From Aliiruegeria lutimaris (GTDB taxonomy: Bacteria; Pseudomonadota; Alphaproteobacteria; Rhodobacterales; Rhodobacteraceae): 51,491 nt of DNA. Shown here piece by piece: positions 19,370-27,896 of this stretch (position 1 is its first letter; each line of letters opens with the position of its first letter). The notes beneath the pieces were generated by a model that saw nothing but the letters and a program-made list of their open reading frames with translations, did no database searches and was not told the DNA's origin. The stretch covers positions 1 to 51,491 of the forward strand of contig NZ_FNEK01000034.1 in the NCBI RefSeq assembly GCF_900099935.1. The letters are read 5' to 3'. The position numbers and the translations under genes are program-made.

Positions 19370-20893
19370 TCATTCCTCTTCTGCCAGCTTCAACACCGGC
19401 GCCGGCGCCAGAAGGTCGCTCGTGTCGAGCGGCACCTTCGGTTTTCCAAGTCGATAGCGTGTCACCCAGATGAGCTGCTCCTCTGCGCGCGTGATCGCGA
19501 CATAGGCTAGGCGCTTCCAGAGCGGCTGGCCAGCTTCCACCCGCCCAGCCCGAGCCGCACCGTAGAGGTCTGGCGCGAAAACCTGCACCACGGGCCATTG
19601 CGACCCCTGCGCCTTGTGGATCGTTACGGCCGCACCATGCAGGAAAGTCGCCCCCATTCGGGCGGCAAAGGGGATAAAGGGCTCTTCCTCGTCCGGCTTC
19701 TCGATCTTCACGATCGAGGCCGCCGAGAGGCGCGGATCCTCTGCCCCAATCACGTGAAGCTGAGAGAATCCGGGCTTTCGCCCCGGCCCCAGATAGACAA
19801 CCTGCGCCCCCTTGATCAGCCCGCGTGCCTCGAGATCGAGTCGCTTCTTGCGGTGCTTGACCGGCAATTCGATTCCATCGCAAACGAGCGGCTCGCCGGG
19901 AAGCAGGCTGTCCTCGGGCGCGCCATAGGCGCTCCGGAAGGCGTGGATCAGGCGGATCCGCGTCGCGTTGCGCCAAACCAGCACCGGGGAGCGCGCCATG
20001 AGCTCCGATTCAACCCGCTGGCCGATCCGGACCCGTTCATCCTGACGCGCGGCATCTTCCACCATGGCCTCGAATTGCTCGAAGCTTAGCTCCGGATCTG
20101 CCAGGGCATGGGCAAGGTCGAGAATCGGATTGTCGCCGGATTGCCGGTGGACACGATGCAGGACCGCCTTCCGCTTCTCCGGCAGGGTCTCAAAGACCAT
20201 CTCGCCGGAATTGTTTACCGGGGCGAGCTGGGCCGGGTCGCCGAACAGGATCAGCGTGGGGAAAATCTCCTGCAGATCCTCGAATTGACGTCGGTCCAGC
20301 ATCGAGCTTTCGTCCACAAAGCCGATATCAAGAGGATCTTCGCGTCGCTTCCAGCCGGTGATGAAATCTGATCCGCGCAGCCCGGCCGAGGCAAGCGCAC
20401 CGGGAATGGATTTGTGGGACTGGTAGAAGGCGAAGGCGCGATCCAGCGCTGCATCCGTCAGCCCCTCGATCTCGGGCCGCTCGCCCTGCCCGGCCAGCCA
20501 TTCAGCGATTCGTTCGTATTCGGGGTCATAGACCGGCGTGTAGAGGATCCGGTGGATCGTCGTCGCCGGCACGCCCCGGTTGCGCAGCACACTCGCGGCC
20601 TTGTTGGTGGGTGCGAGAATCGCAAGCGTTCGTCGGTCGCGCCGTCGCTTGCCCTCCCAGTCGCCCGAAACGATATCGACTCCGATTTGTTCGAGTTCCT
20701 GCGCGAGGCGGGCCAGCAGCAATGTCTTGCCCGAGCCCGCCTTGCCTATCACGGCGAGCGCCCCCGTGACCGTATCGGACCGGGGCAGCAACACCTCACT
20801 TACAAGGTCGACTCCGGCGGAGGCCAGAACCTCGGCCGCGCGATCCCAGGCTTCTGCCTGGTCTTCGGAAAATGTCAGGGCCGTTGGTGGCAT
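19370..20893 (-). CDS. ATP-dependent RecD-like DNA helicase
   Basis: This 507-residue superfamily 1 helicase has Walker A in VIGKAGSGKTLLLARLA, a TNKAASVLRNRG motif Ia, Walker B-like IGFVDESSMLD, FGDPAQLAPV (motif III), and a C-terminal UvrD_C_2 part with GAAVTIHKAQGSQWPVVQV and YVAITRAEEQLIWV. It resembles the free-standing RecD2/Pif1-like helicases, not the RecBCD subunit, and no recB or recC is nearby. It probably acts in DNA repair or replication restart. It is convergent with the Hint gene and lies upstream in the same direction as the luxI end. Confidence 0.9.
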   Translation of the reverse strand: MPPTALTFSEDQAEAWDRAAEVLASAGVDLVSEVLLPRSDTVTGALAVIGKAGSGKTLLLARLAQELEQIGVDIVSGDWEGKRRRDRRTLAILAPTNKAASVLRNRGVPATTIHRILYTPVYDPEYERIAEWLAGQGERPEIEGLTDAALDRAFAFYQSHKSIPGALASAGLRGSDFITGWKRREDPLDIGFVDESSMLDRRQFEDLQEIFPTLILFGDPAQLAPVNNSGEMVFETLPEKRKAVLHRVHRQSGDNPILDLAHALADPELSFEQFEAMVEDAARQDERVRIGQRVESELMARSPVLVWRNATRIRLIHAFRSAYGAPEDSLLPGEPLVCDGIELPVKHRKKRLDLEARGLIKGAQVVYLGPGRKPGFSQLHVIGAEDPRLSAASIVKIEKPDEEEPFIPFAARMGATFLHGAAVTIHKAQGSQWPVVQVFAPDLYGAARAGRVEAGQPLWKRLAYVAITRAEEQLIWVTRYRLGKPKVPLDTSDLLAPAPVLKLAEEE

Positions 20894-20973
20894 TCCCGGA
20901 CCCTACTGCCTGCAGAATCCGGGCGCCAGATACCCGCGTCGCTTTCGCCGCGGTCAACGGTGATTTCCTGAGA

Positions 20974-21612
20974 TCAGGCCGTCGCAGCAATGGGATGCCG
21001 CGGCGCCCGGTTGAAAGAGAGATCGAACCACGACAGCGAGGTTTCGCGGTCAATTCCGAGACGCTTGAGCGTGGGCGCCCAAGCCTCCGGCTTCATCTCC
21101 CAAAGGCCGGCGCCGATGCGGTTCTTGCCTTCACCGGTGATGCCGACGATGTCGGGGTCCACATGATAAAGACGATAGATCCGTTCCATCCGAGGATCGA
21201 AGACACCGCAGAAATGGGAGAGCATGAAATTGTCCATCAGCTCTCCGCCCCCCAGAACGAGGGCCGCAGCGGCGCGGCGGTCAGCCCGCGGGGAGATGCA
21301 GAATCGCGTGCACTCCCAGATGAAGGGCGATTCGATTTTCACACCGTCCAGAAGATGTGAAAAATGTTCGTTGATCATCGTCCGTCCGGTTGTCGGCAGG
21401 AAGCGCATGGAGCCGCCATGGCTCCCATCTTCCAGTTCCCAGATCACGTAGAGCGGGTTCAATACATCATATTGATCGCGCTCTTCTCCCCGTGAGTTCA
21501 CGGAGACTTCCCAACCGAGGCGGTGGGAGAATTGCTCGGCCCTATCCTGGAACATTGTGTCCCGGAGTTTGGCAAAGCGGTCGAGGTCAGTTCCATACAC
21601 ATAACGCAGCAT
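20974..21612 (-). CDS. luxI: Acyl-homoserine-lactone synthase (LuxI family)
   Basis: This 212-residue enzyme makes acyl-homoserine-lactone signals from S-adenosylmethionine and acyl-ACP. The invariant family residues can be placed: Arg24, Phe28, Trp34, Asp46 and Asp49, Arg70, Glu100 and Arg103 (SPFIWECTRFCIS). The SMRFLPTTGRTMINEHF block contains the conserved substrate region. It lies 114 bases after luxR on the same strand, with a perfect palindrome in the gap. Acyl chain length cannot be read from the sequence. AAGGAG lies 10 bases before the ATG. Confidence 0.96.
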   Translation of the reverse strand: MLRYVYGTDLDRFAKLRDTMFQDRAEQFSHRLGWEVSVNSRGEERDQYDVLNPLYVIWELEDGSHGGSMRFLPTTGRTMINEHFSHLLDGVKIESPFIWECTRFCISPRADRRAAAALVLGGGELMDNFMLSHFCGVFDPRMERIYRLYHVDPDIVGITGEGKNRIGAGLWEMKPEAWAPTLKRLGIDRETSLSWFDLSFNRAPRHPIAATA

Positions 21613-21643
21613 GACGAGAGGCTCCTTTCCGTCAGGTGAGGAA

Positions 21644-21659
21644 AAGATTGTCCAATCTT
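21644..21659 (-). promoter_or_regulatory. Candidate lux-box palindrome before luxI
   Basis: The 16-base sequence AAGATTGTCCAATCTT is a perfect inverted repeat (7-base arms, 2-base centre), centred about 39 bases before the luxI ATG. A second weaker dyad, TTTCC and GGAAA nine bases apart (21626-21644), lies between it and the start. Known lux boxes are 18-20 bp dyads at such positions, but this one differs in sequence from the Vibrio type. Confidence 0.55.
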
Positions 21660-21726
21660 AGTTAACAGAAGCCTACTTTTGATTGCAATTGAGGGGCCGA
21701 CTTTGCCAAAAAATATCAAAATGCCG

Positions 21727-22440
21727 TCAGACGACGATCAAACCGCGACTTAGCGCCCGTGCGACCGCGTGGGTTGTATTCAAAGCGCCAAGTTTGTGCC
21801 GCGCCGCTTCGATGTAAACGCGCAAGGTATGTTCCGAGATCTCCATCTCCTGGGCCGCCTGCGCGCGACTCATTCCTTTGGCCAGGTAGGTCATGGCAGC
21901 AAGCTCACGCGGCGAAAGCGTGGGCGTAGGCGCCGAGTCGCCTTCCTGTTCGAACTCCAAGGCCCGCTTGTTGAATTCATGCGCGATAATCATGAGATCC
22001 CGCATGTTCTCGTCCACGAATGTGGCCCAGCTGTAGTCGTCGCAATTATGCGAGGCGGTGAAGAGTGCAAATTGACCGGCTGGACCGCGAATCGGTATGG
22101 AGAGCCCCTGGTTGCCGACGCCATACTCGACAGCCTCGCGGAAAAAGGCGCGTGACGCGCGGCTGGACCAGTCCAACTCCTTCCAGTCGACCGGGTTGAA
22201 CCGTTGCAGACAGCCGAGAATGACCGGGTCCATGCGCAGATAGTCTTTCTCGACATAGCGATCGACCCAATCCTGGCTGTAGGTCCCCGCCCCGAAACGC
22301 TCACCGACGGAATTCACCCAGTGGTAGACGATGTGCGCGATCCCGAGAATCTCCCGCAACTGCTCAGTCGCGGTTTGCAGATCCCCTACATCGTCGGCCT
22401 TCTGGACCAATTCACAGAGCGCTTCGAGCTTCTCCTTCAT
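21727..22440 (-). CDS. luxR: LuxR-family autoinducer-binding regulator
   Basis: This 237-residue regulator has an N-terminal autoinducer-binding domain (about residues 20-160) with the ligand-pocket pattern W..Y..KDYLRMDPV....W, and a C-terminal helix-turn-helix of the LuxR/FixJ type (LSPRELAAMTYLAKGMSRAQAAQEMEISEHTLRVYIEAARHKL). It would bind the LuxI product and control luxI and other genes. The ATG at 22440 begins the conserved part; the frame is open 48 codons further but that part is the shadow of the overlapping small ORF. Confidence 0.95.
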   Translation of the reverse strand: MKEKLEALCELVQKADDVGDLQTATEQLREILGIAHIVYHWVNSVGERFGAGTYSQDWVDRYVEKDYLRMDPVILGCLQRFNPVDWKELDWSSRASRAFFREAVEYGVGNQGLSIPIRGPAGQFALFTASHNCDDYSWATFVDENMRDLMIIAHEFNKRALEFEQEGDSAPTPTLSPRELAAMTYLAKGMSRAQAAQEMEISEHTLRVYIEAARHKLGALNTTHAVARALSRGLIVV

Positions 22441-22624
22441 AACTTGCCGGCTTCGGCTGTCTCCTTTCGATTCCGTTCGGAACCGACGCAACGGTCCGAG
22501 TGGCGATCTCAGCACTAGCAACGAACCTGGCATCGTCCAGCTGCTCCGAGAGGGCGCGCAGGTTATGTTTATGTGCATATGCACCCAGATCGGTCAGGAC
22601 GTCCAGTATCCACTCGTGATTCAT
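22412..22624 (-). CDS. Small ORF overlapping the luxR start
   Basis: A 70-residue frame begins MNHEWILDVLTDLGAYAHKHNLRAL and continues LSEQLDDARFVASAEIA, ending inside the first codons of luxR (29-base overlap in another frame). I recall similar short proteins placed directly before luxR in roseobacter quorum-sensing loci, which supports a real gene. The N-terminal half looks like a compact helical unit and the C-terminal part is low in complexity and basic. The overlap suggests translational coupling with luxR. Function unknown. Confidence 0.75.
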   Translation of the reverse strand: MNHEWILDVLTDLGAYAHKHNLRALSEQLDDARFVASAEIATRTVASVPNGIERRQPKPASYEGEARSAL

Positions 22625-23046
22625 TTCAGAGTCTCTTTCCACCGCTGCAGTAAATCCTTGCCACAACCTTAACACGAGAGCGGATGCGACAGAATTCGCG
22701 TCTTTATCCTCCCCATAAATAGCGAGAACGCGAAAAATAAACCCCTAAAAATTTGTATTTTCCGGCCCAAATCCAGATTAAATATGCTTGATTCTCTGAG
22801 CTAATGATAAGGGAGGAAAGCTCACACCTTCTCCGGCCTATTCACGCTAACCGATCAACTTGTGAATTGGATTTAATAGCGCTTGAGAACAATGCGAGTC
22901 TCGCAACGGCGTTCCGCATAGCGCAGAGAATCTTGCCAATCGATGACAGCCTCCTTTGGCAGAAACGGCGAACAAACGAACCAAAACGAAAATCGCCGCC
23001 TGAGGCCAGGCGGCGATCCGTTTGCTGTCCGTGCCCGTGGCCGCGA
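22625..23046. other. Gene-free AT-rich stretch upstream of the luxR locus
   Basis: No credible gene is seen. The part 22690-22800 is clearly AT-rich (for example AAACCCCTAAAAATTTGTAT) and probably holds the promoter for the small ORF-luxR unit. The end near 22992 contains the ccr terminator hairpin. A plus-strand open frame across the area runs on through ccr as a shadow and is not a gene. Confidence 0.5.
22979..23017 (-). terminator. Terminator of ccr
   Basis: Exact 10-base arms ATCGCCGCCT and AGGCGGCGAT (22992-23001 and 23008-23017) with a 6-base loop lie 30 bases past the ccr stop. On the minus strand the stem is followed by TTTTCGTTTTGG, the expected T-rich tail. Confidence 0.9.
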
Positions 23047-24333
23047 TCAGGCGCCGCGAGCCTCCAGAGCATCTTCAAGCGTGCGCAGGCCGGTCGTCGG
23101 GACCTGCACCAGCACGGACATGTTGCCCGGCTTGTGCTCGTTGCGCAGCATCTTCATGTGGGCAGCCGGGATCTCGTCCCAGGAGAAGACCTCCGACATG
23201 CAGGGGTCGAGGCGCCGCTCCACCATCAGCCGGTTGGCCGCGGCGGCCTGTTTCAAGTGGGCGAAGTGGGAACCTTGCAGGCGCTTCTGGTGCATCCAGA
23301 TGTAGCGCACGTCGAAGGTACAGTTGAAACCGGTGGTACCGGCGCAGATCACGACCATGCCGCCCTTCTTGCAGACGAAGGAGGAGACCGGGAAAGTGGA
23401 CTCGCCGGGGTGCTCGAACACCATGTCCACATTGTTGCCCTTGCCGGTAATGTCCCAGATCGCCTTGCCGAACTTGCGGGCTTCCTTGAACCACGCGGCA
23501 TATTCCGGCGTGTTGACCGTCGGCAACTGCCCCCAGCAGTCGAAGTCCTTGCGGTTGATCACGCCTTTTGCGCCAAGATTCATCACGAAGTCGCGCTTGT
23601 CCTCGTCGGAGATCACGCCAATCGCGTTGCCGCCAGCGGCATTGATGAGCTGGATGGCATAGGAGCCCAGACCGCCCGAGGCGCCCCAGACCAGCACATT
23701 CTGGCCGGGCTTCAGCTCATGCGGGTGGTGACCAAAAAGCATCCGGTAAGCGGTGGCCAGCGTCAGCGTGTAGCAGGCGCTTTCCTCCCAAGTCAGGTGC
23801 CGCGGACGCGGCAGAAGCTGCTGCGCCTGAACATTGGTAAACTGGGCAAAGGAGCCGTTCGGGGTCTCGTAACCCCAGATCCGCTGGCTCGGAGAATACA
23901 TCGGGTCGCCACCATTGCATTCCTCGTCGTCGCCATCATCCTGGTTGCAGTGGATCACGACTTCGTCGCCGACCTTCCAACTGCGCACCTTGTCACCGAC
24001 GGCCCAGACGATCCCCGAGGCATCGGAGCCGGCAATGTGATAGTCGGCTCCATGGCCGTCAAAGGGAGAAATCGGCACACCGAGACCGGCCCACACACCG
24101 TTATAGTTGACGCCCGCGGCCATCACGAGAACCAGCACTTCATGGCTGTCGAGCTTTGGCGTGTCGACCACTTCCACCTGGAACGATTTGTCCGGCTCGC
24201 CGTGGCGCTCGCGACGGATTGCCCAAGCGTACATCTTGGGCGGCACGAAGCCCATCGGGGGGATTTCGCCGATCTCGTAGAGGTCCTTTTCCGGGGCCTC
24301 GTAACTTGCGTGGGTCATGTCATCCAGAGCCAT
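23047..24333 (-). CDS. ccr: Crotonyl-CoA carboxylase/reductase
   Basis: This 428-residue enzyme carries out NADPH-dependent reductive carboxylation of crotonyl-CoA to ethylmalonyl-CoA, the defining step of the ethylmalonyl-CoA pathway. It is a medium-chain dehydrogenase/reductase: GVNYNGVWAGLG, HIAGSDASGIVWAVG, NQDDGDDEECNGGDPMYSPSQRIWGYETPNGSFAQF (characteristic of Ccr), and the nucleotide loop VWGASGGLGSYAIQL. It is divergent from ecm with 296 bases between the starts, as in other Rhodobacteraceae. Confidence 0.98.
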   Translation of the reverse strand: MALDDMTHASYEAPEKDLYEIGEIPPMGFVPPKMYAWAIRRERHGEPDKSFQVEVVDTPKLDSHEVLVLVMAAGVNYNGVWAGLGVPISPFDGHGADYHIAGSDASGIVWAVGDKVRSWKVGDEVVIHCNQDDGDDEECNGGDPMYSPSQRIWGYETPNGSFAQFTNVQAQQLLPRPRHLTWEESACYTLTLATAYRMLFGHHPHELKPGQNVLVWGASGGLGSYAIQLINAAGGNAIGVISDEDKRDFVMNLGAKGVINRKDFDCWGQLPTVNTPEYAAWFKEARKFGKAIWDITGKGNNVDMVFEHPGESTFPVSSFVCKKGGMVVICAGTTGFNCTFDVRYIWMHQKRLQGSHFAHLKQAAAANRLMVERRLDPCMSEVFSWDEIPAAHMKMLRNEHKPGNMSVLVQVPTTGLRTLEDALEARGA

Positions 24334-24629
24334 GTAAGCCTCCCTGTCATCACTTGCCGCGTCGCAGAATCAACGCGGGTTTCGAGATTTGATACGGTGC
24401 GTCGCGCAACATTGCAATCGGACTTTGGTGTATTTTTGTAACTTTATGTCTCTCGGAATTGCAGCTCTCCACAGAAACCTCAGAAAACACCCAATTTCTC
24501 TGCGCGCTGCAGACGCAAAGATCCGCATCCAGATCCTGCCGCAACGCAGCGAATTGACAGAGCTATAATATTTCGCATAACTCACCCAGAACGAAATCAT
24601 ATTGCCCATCCTGACTCGGGAGGACTCCG

Positions 24630-26597
24630 ATGAGCGACGCGAAGAAAGACCGCCCCTGGCTGTTCCGTACCTATGCCGGCCACTCGACCGCGAAAAAGTC
24701 GAACGAGCTCTACAGGACCAACCTCGCCAAGGGACAGACCGGCCTCTCGGTCGCTTTCGACCTGCCAACCCAGACCGGCTATGACAGCGACCACCAACTG
24801 GCGCGCGGCGAGGTTGGCAAGGTCGGTGTGCCGGTGGCTCATCTGGGTGACATGCGGGCGCTCTTCGACCAGATCCCGCTGGAACAGATGAACACCTCGA
24901 TGACCATCAACGCTACGGCGCCGTGGTTGCTGGCGCTCTATATTGCGGTGGCCGAGGAGCAGGGCGCGGATATCTCCAAGCTGCAGGGTACGGTGCAAAA
25001 CGACATCATCAAGGAGTACCTGTCGCGCGGCACTTATATATGTCCGCCGAAACCGTCGCTGAAACTCATCACGGACGTGGCCGAGTATTGCTATTCGGCG
25101 GTTCCAAAGTGGAACCCGATGAATGTCTGCTCCTACCATCTGCAGGAGGCGGGTGCGACGCCCGAGCAGGAACTGGCTTTCGCGCTGGCCACGGCGCAAG
25201 CGGTGCTGGACGGGCTAAAGGACAAGGTGCCGGCAGAAGATTTTCCCAAGCTTGTCGGCCGCATCTCGTTTTTCGTGAACGCCGGCATCCGGTTTGTCAC
25301 CGAGATGTGCAAGATGCGCGCCTTCGTCGATCTCTGGGACGAGATCTGCCGCGAGCGCTATGGCGTCGAGGATGCGAAATACCGCCGCTTCCGCTACGGC
25401 GTTCAGGTGAACTCGCTCGGCCTGACCGAGCAGCAGCCGGAAAACAACGTCTACCGTATCCTGATCGAGATGCTGGCCGTAACGCTGTCGAAAAAGGCCC
25501 GTGCCCGCGCCGTGCAGCTTCCTGCCTGGAACGAGGCGCTCGGTCTTCCCCGCCCCTGGGACCAGCAATGGTCGCTCCGCATGCAGCAGATCATGGCCTA
25601 TGAAACCGACCTGCTGGAATACGAGGACCTGTTCGACAACAACCCCGCCGTCGAGGCCAAGGTGGAGGCGCTAAAGACCGGCGCCCGCCACGAGCTTGCC
25701 AACCTCGAGGGCATGGGCGGCGCTATCGGCGCGATCGAGTATATGAAATCGCAACTCGTGAACTCGAACGCGGACCGTCTGAACGACATCGAAGCGGGCG
25801 AGACCACGGTTGTCGGCGTCAACCGCTGGACCGAAGGCGAGCCGTCCCCGCTGATGGACGAAGAAGGCGGTATCATGGTGGTCGATCCGGCGATGGAGCA
25901 GGATCAGATCGACCGGCTGAACGCCTGGCGGGCCGAGCGCGATGACTCGGCCGTGAAGGCTGCCCTGGACGCGCTGCGCGATGCCGCCCGCAACGGCGAC
26001 AATGTCATGATCCCATCCATCACCGCCGCAAAGGCCGGAGTGACGACGGGCGAATGGGCCGGCGTCATGCGCGAGGTCTTCGGCCAGTTCCGTGGACCGA
26101 CCGGCGTCTCCCGCGCTGTTTCCAACAAGACCGAAGGTTTGGACGAGATCCGCTCCGCCATCGACGCCGTTTCCGACCGTCTAGGCCGGAGGTTGAAATT
26201 CCTGATGGGCAAACCGGGTCTGGACGGCCATTCCAACGGCGCAGAGCAAATCGCTTTCCGTGCCCGTGATTGTGGAATGGATATCGACTACGAGGGTATT
26301 CGTCTTACGCCCGAGGAAATTGTCGAGGCCTCGCTCAAAGGCGCGCCGCACGTTGTCGGCCTGTCTATTCTCTCGGGCAGCCATATACCACTGGTGTCCG
26401 ACCTGATGGAGAAAATGCGCGCGGCCGGCTTGGGAAACACCCCCGTCGTGGTCGGGGGAATTATCCCGGATGACGACGCTGAAAGGCTGCTCGCAATGGG
26501 CGTGCGCAAGGTCTACACGCCCAAGGATTTCGAACTGAATCGGATCATGATGGATATTGTGACCCTGGCGGATCCAACGGAAATGGCGGCCGAGTAG
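24630..26597 (+). CDS. ecm: Ethylmalonyl-CoA mutase (B12-dependent)
   Basis: This 655-residue adenosylcobalamin enzyme rearranges (2R)-ethylmalonyl-CoA to methylsuccinyl-CoA. The N-terminal barrel begins FRTYAGHSTAKKSNELYRTNLAKGQTGLSVAFDLPTQ, and the C-terminal cobalamin domain has the GLDGHSNGAEQIA (DxHxxG) motif and VGLSILSGSH. Length and sequence favour Ecm over the larger methylmalonyl-CoA mutase, and the divergent ccr gene supports this. The intergenic region has a TATAAT-like box at 24564-24569 without a good -35 partner. Confidence 0.96.
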   Translation: MSDAKKDRPWLFRTYAGHSTAKKSNELYRTNLAKGQTGLSVAFDLPTQTGYDSDHQLARGEVGKVGVPVAHLGDMRALFDQIPLEQMNTSMTINATAPWLLALYIAVAEEQGADISKLQGTVQNDIIKEYLSRGTYICPPKPSLKLITDVAEYCYSAVPKWNPMNVCSYHLQEAGATPEQELAFALATAQAVLDGLKDKVPAEDFPKLVGRISFFVNAGIRFVTEMCKMRAFVDLWDEICRERYGVEDAKYRRFRYGVQVNSLGLTEQQPENNVYRILIEMLAVTLSKKARARAVQLPAWNEALGLPRPWDQQWSLRMQQIMAYETDLLEYEDLFDNNPAVEAKVEALKTGARHELANLEGMGGAIGAIEYMKSQLVNSNADRLNDIEAGETTVVGVNRWTEGEPSPLMDEEGGIMVVDPAMEQDQIDRLNAWRAERDDSAVKAALDALRDAARNGDNVMIPSITAAKAGVTTGEWAGVMREVFGQFRGPTGVSRAVSNKTEGLDEIRSAIDAVSDRLGRRLKFLMGKPGLDGHSNGAEQIAFRARDCGMDIDYEGIRLTPEEIVEASLKGAPHVVGLSILSGSHIPLVSDLMEKMRAAGLGNTPVVVGGIIPDDDAERLLAMGVRKVYTPKDFELNRIMMDIVTLADPTEMAAE

Positions 26598-26714
26598 CCC
26601 TTTTAGACAGGTCGCCACCACCAATTCCGGCCAATTCGTGAATATTGGCAAGATTCCAATTGATTTTCCCGATGACTGTGCTCATGAAACGAGTCCAAAC
26701 ATCGGGAGATAAAA

Positions 26715-27035
26715 ATGGAAATCGACCTGAACAGCCTGTCCCGTTCCGAATTGGAAGCGCTCATCACGAATGCCAAAAAAGCGCTTTCGACGCTGGCCGA
26801 ACGCGAACGGCAGGCCGCTTTGGACGCAGCTGAAGAAGCTGCACGCGCGCATGGTTTCAGCCTCAAGGAATTGACCGGTATCGCGCCCGCCAAGGCAAAG
26901 ACGCGCGGCAAGGTCCCGCCCAAATACCGCAACCCCCAAGACCCTTCGGCAACCTGGAGCGGCCGTGGCCGCAAGCCGCAATGGATCAACGATGCGGAGG
27001 CCGCCGGCACCGACATAGCAGAATTCGAAATCTGA
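26715..27035 (+). CDS. H-NS family nucleoid-associated protein (HvrA-like)
   Basis: This 106-residue protein has an N-terminal coiled coil (ELEALITNAKKALSTLAERERQAALDAAEEAARAHGFSL) for oligomerisation and a C-terminal H-NS DNA-binding motif, KYRNPQDPSATWSGRGRKPQWI. In Rhodobacter the relative HvrA/Spb regulates photosynthesis and nitrogen genes; in roseobacters several copies occur. The gene stands alone with its own terminator. Spacing to ecm (118 bases) is long enough for its own promoter. Confidence 0.93.
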   Translation: MEIDLNSLSRSELEALITNAKKALSTLAERERQAALDAAEEAARAHGFSLKELTGIAPAKAKTRGKVPPKYRNPQDPSATWSGRGRKPQWINDAEAAGTDIAEFEI

Positions 27036-27069
27036 GGGGCGCAAGCGCGCCTGTCTCGGGCTATTGTAG

Positions 27070-27096
27070 ACGGACCGCCTGCGCGGTCCGTTTTCA
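27070..27096 (+). terminator. Terminator after the H-NS-like gene
   Basis: Arms ACGGACCGC (27070-27078) and GCGGTCCGT (27083-27091) with a 4-base loop are followed by a TTTC run. It lies between the H-NS-like gene and deoD. Confidence 0.88.
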
Positions 27097-27108
27097 TTGG
27101 AGGAACAC

Positions 27109-27813
27109 ATGACAGTTCATATCGGAGCGAAGCCCGGCGATATCGCCGAAACCGTCCTGATGCCCGGAGACCCGTATCGGGCAAAGTGGGCTGCAGAGAC
27201 TTTCCTGGAAAATGCGGTCTGCGTTAACGAGGTCCGGGGAATGCTCGGGTTTACCGGCTCATGGAAAGGCAATCGCGTGACTATTCACGGGTCCGGAATG
27301 GGAATGCCGTCCCTGTCGATTTATACCAACGAACTCATTCGGGATTACGGCGCGCAGACGCTTATTCGCATAGGTTCGGCCGGAGGAATGCAGGACGATG
27401 TGAAAGTGCGCGACATTGTCCTCGCCATGACCGCCTCAACCCTGTCCACACCCTCGAGCGGCATCTTCCGCGAATTGAACTACGCGCCTTGCGCGAATTA
27501 CGAATTGCTTTCGGCGGCGGCAAAGGCGGCCGCAACGCGGGATGTCGACACCCATGTCGGCGGCATCTATTCCTCTGATGTCTTTTACGATGAACGGCCC
27601 GACCTCGTGGAGCAATTGGCCCGCCACGGAACCCTTGCCGTCGAAATGGAGGCCGCCGAGCTTTACACGGTCGCTGCGCGTTTTGGCCGCCGGGCTCTGG
27701 CGATCCTGACAATTTCGGATCACCTCAAGACCGGCGAGGCGCTGCCGAGCGACCAGCGCGAAAAGAGCTTCGGCGACATGGTCGAGATCGCCCTCGAAGC
27801 GGCCTTCGCCTGA
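27109..27813 (+). CDS. deoD: Purine-nucleoside phosphorylase, DeoD type
   Basis: This 234-residue enzyme cleaves purine (deoxy)ribonucleosides with phosphate in the salvage pathway. It reads as the hexameric DeoD form: [12 protein letters not shown] with the phosphate-binding Arg, [25 protein letters not shown], and [17 protein letters not shown] with the nucleoside-binding Glu, then [11 protein letters not shown] with the catalytic Asp. GGAGGA precedes the ATG. A GC hairpin (GGGGCGG/CCGCCCC at 27829-27846) follows. Thymidine kinase is next, so both neighbours serve nucleoside salvage. Confidence 0.95.
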   Translation: MTVHIGAKPGDIAETVLMPGDPYRAKWAAETFLENAVCVNEVRGMLGFTGSWKGNRVTIHGSGMGMPSLSIYTNELIRDYGAQTLIRIGSAGGMQDDVKVRDIVLAMTASTLSTPSSGIFRELNYAPCANYELLSAAAKAAATRDVDTHVGGIYSSDVFYDERPDLVEQLARHGTLAVEMEAAELYTVAARFGRRALAILTISDHLKTGEALPSDQREKSFGDMVEIALEAAFA

Positions 27814-27896
27814 TCACGATCCCGGGCAGGGGCGGATCGCCGCCCCGCTCGCGTCTCTGCTTGCCCTGCCCTGCCCGCTCGCGCTAATCGCGGAAC

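Noticed and set aside
22804-24441. A 545-codon plus-strand frame running through ccr
   Set aside because: It is antisense to the certain ccr gene and has no recognisable domain; it begins in a non-coding AT-rich region.
24554-24569. TTGACA followed by TATAAT before ecm
   Set aside because: The two boxes are only four bases apart, so they cannot be the -35 and -10 of one promoter; TATAAT alone is weak evidence.
27829-27846. GC hairpin after deoD as a terminator
   Set aside because: The stem is exact (7 bases) but no T tract follows, so I only mention it with deoD.
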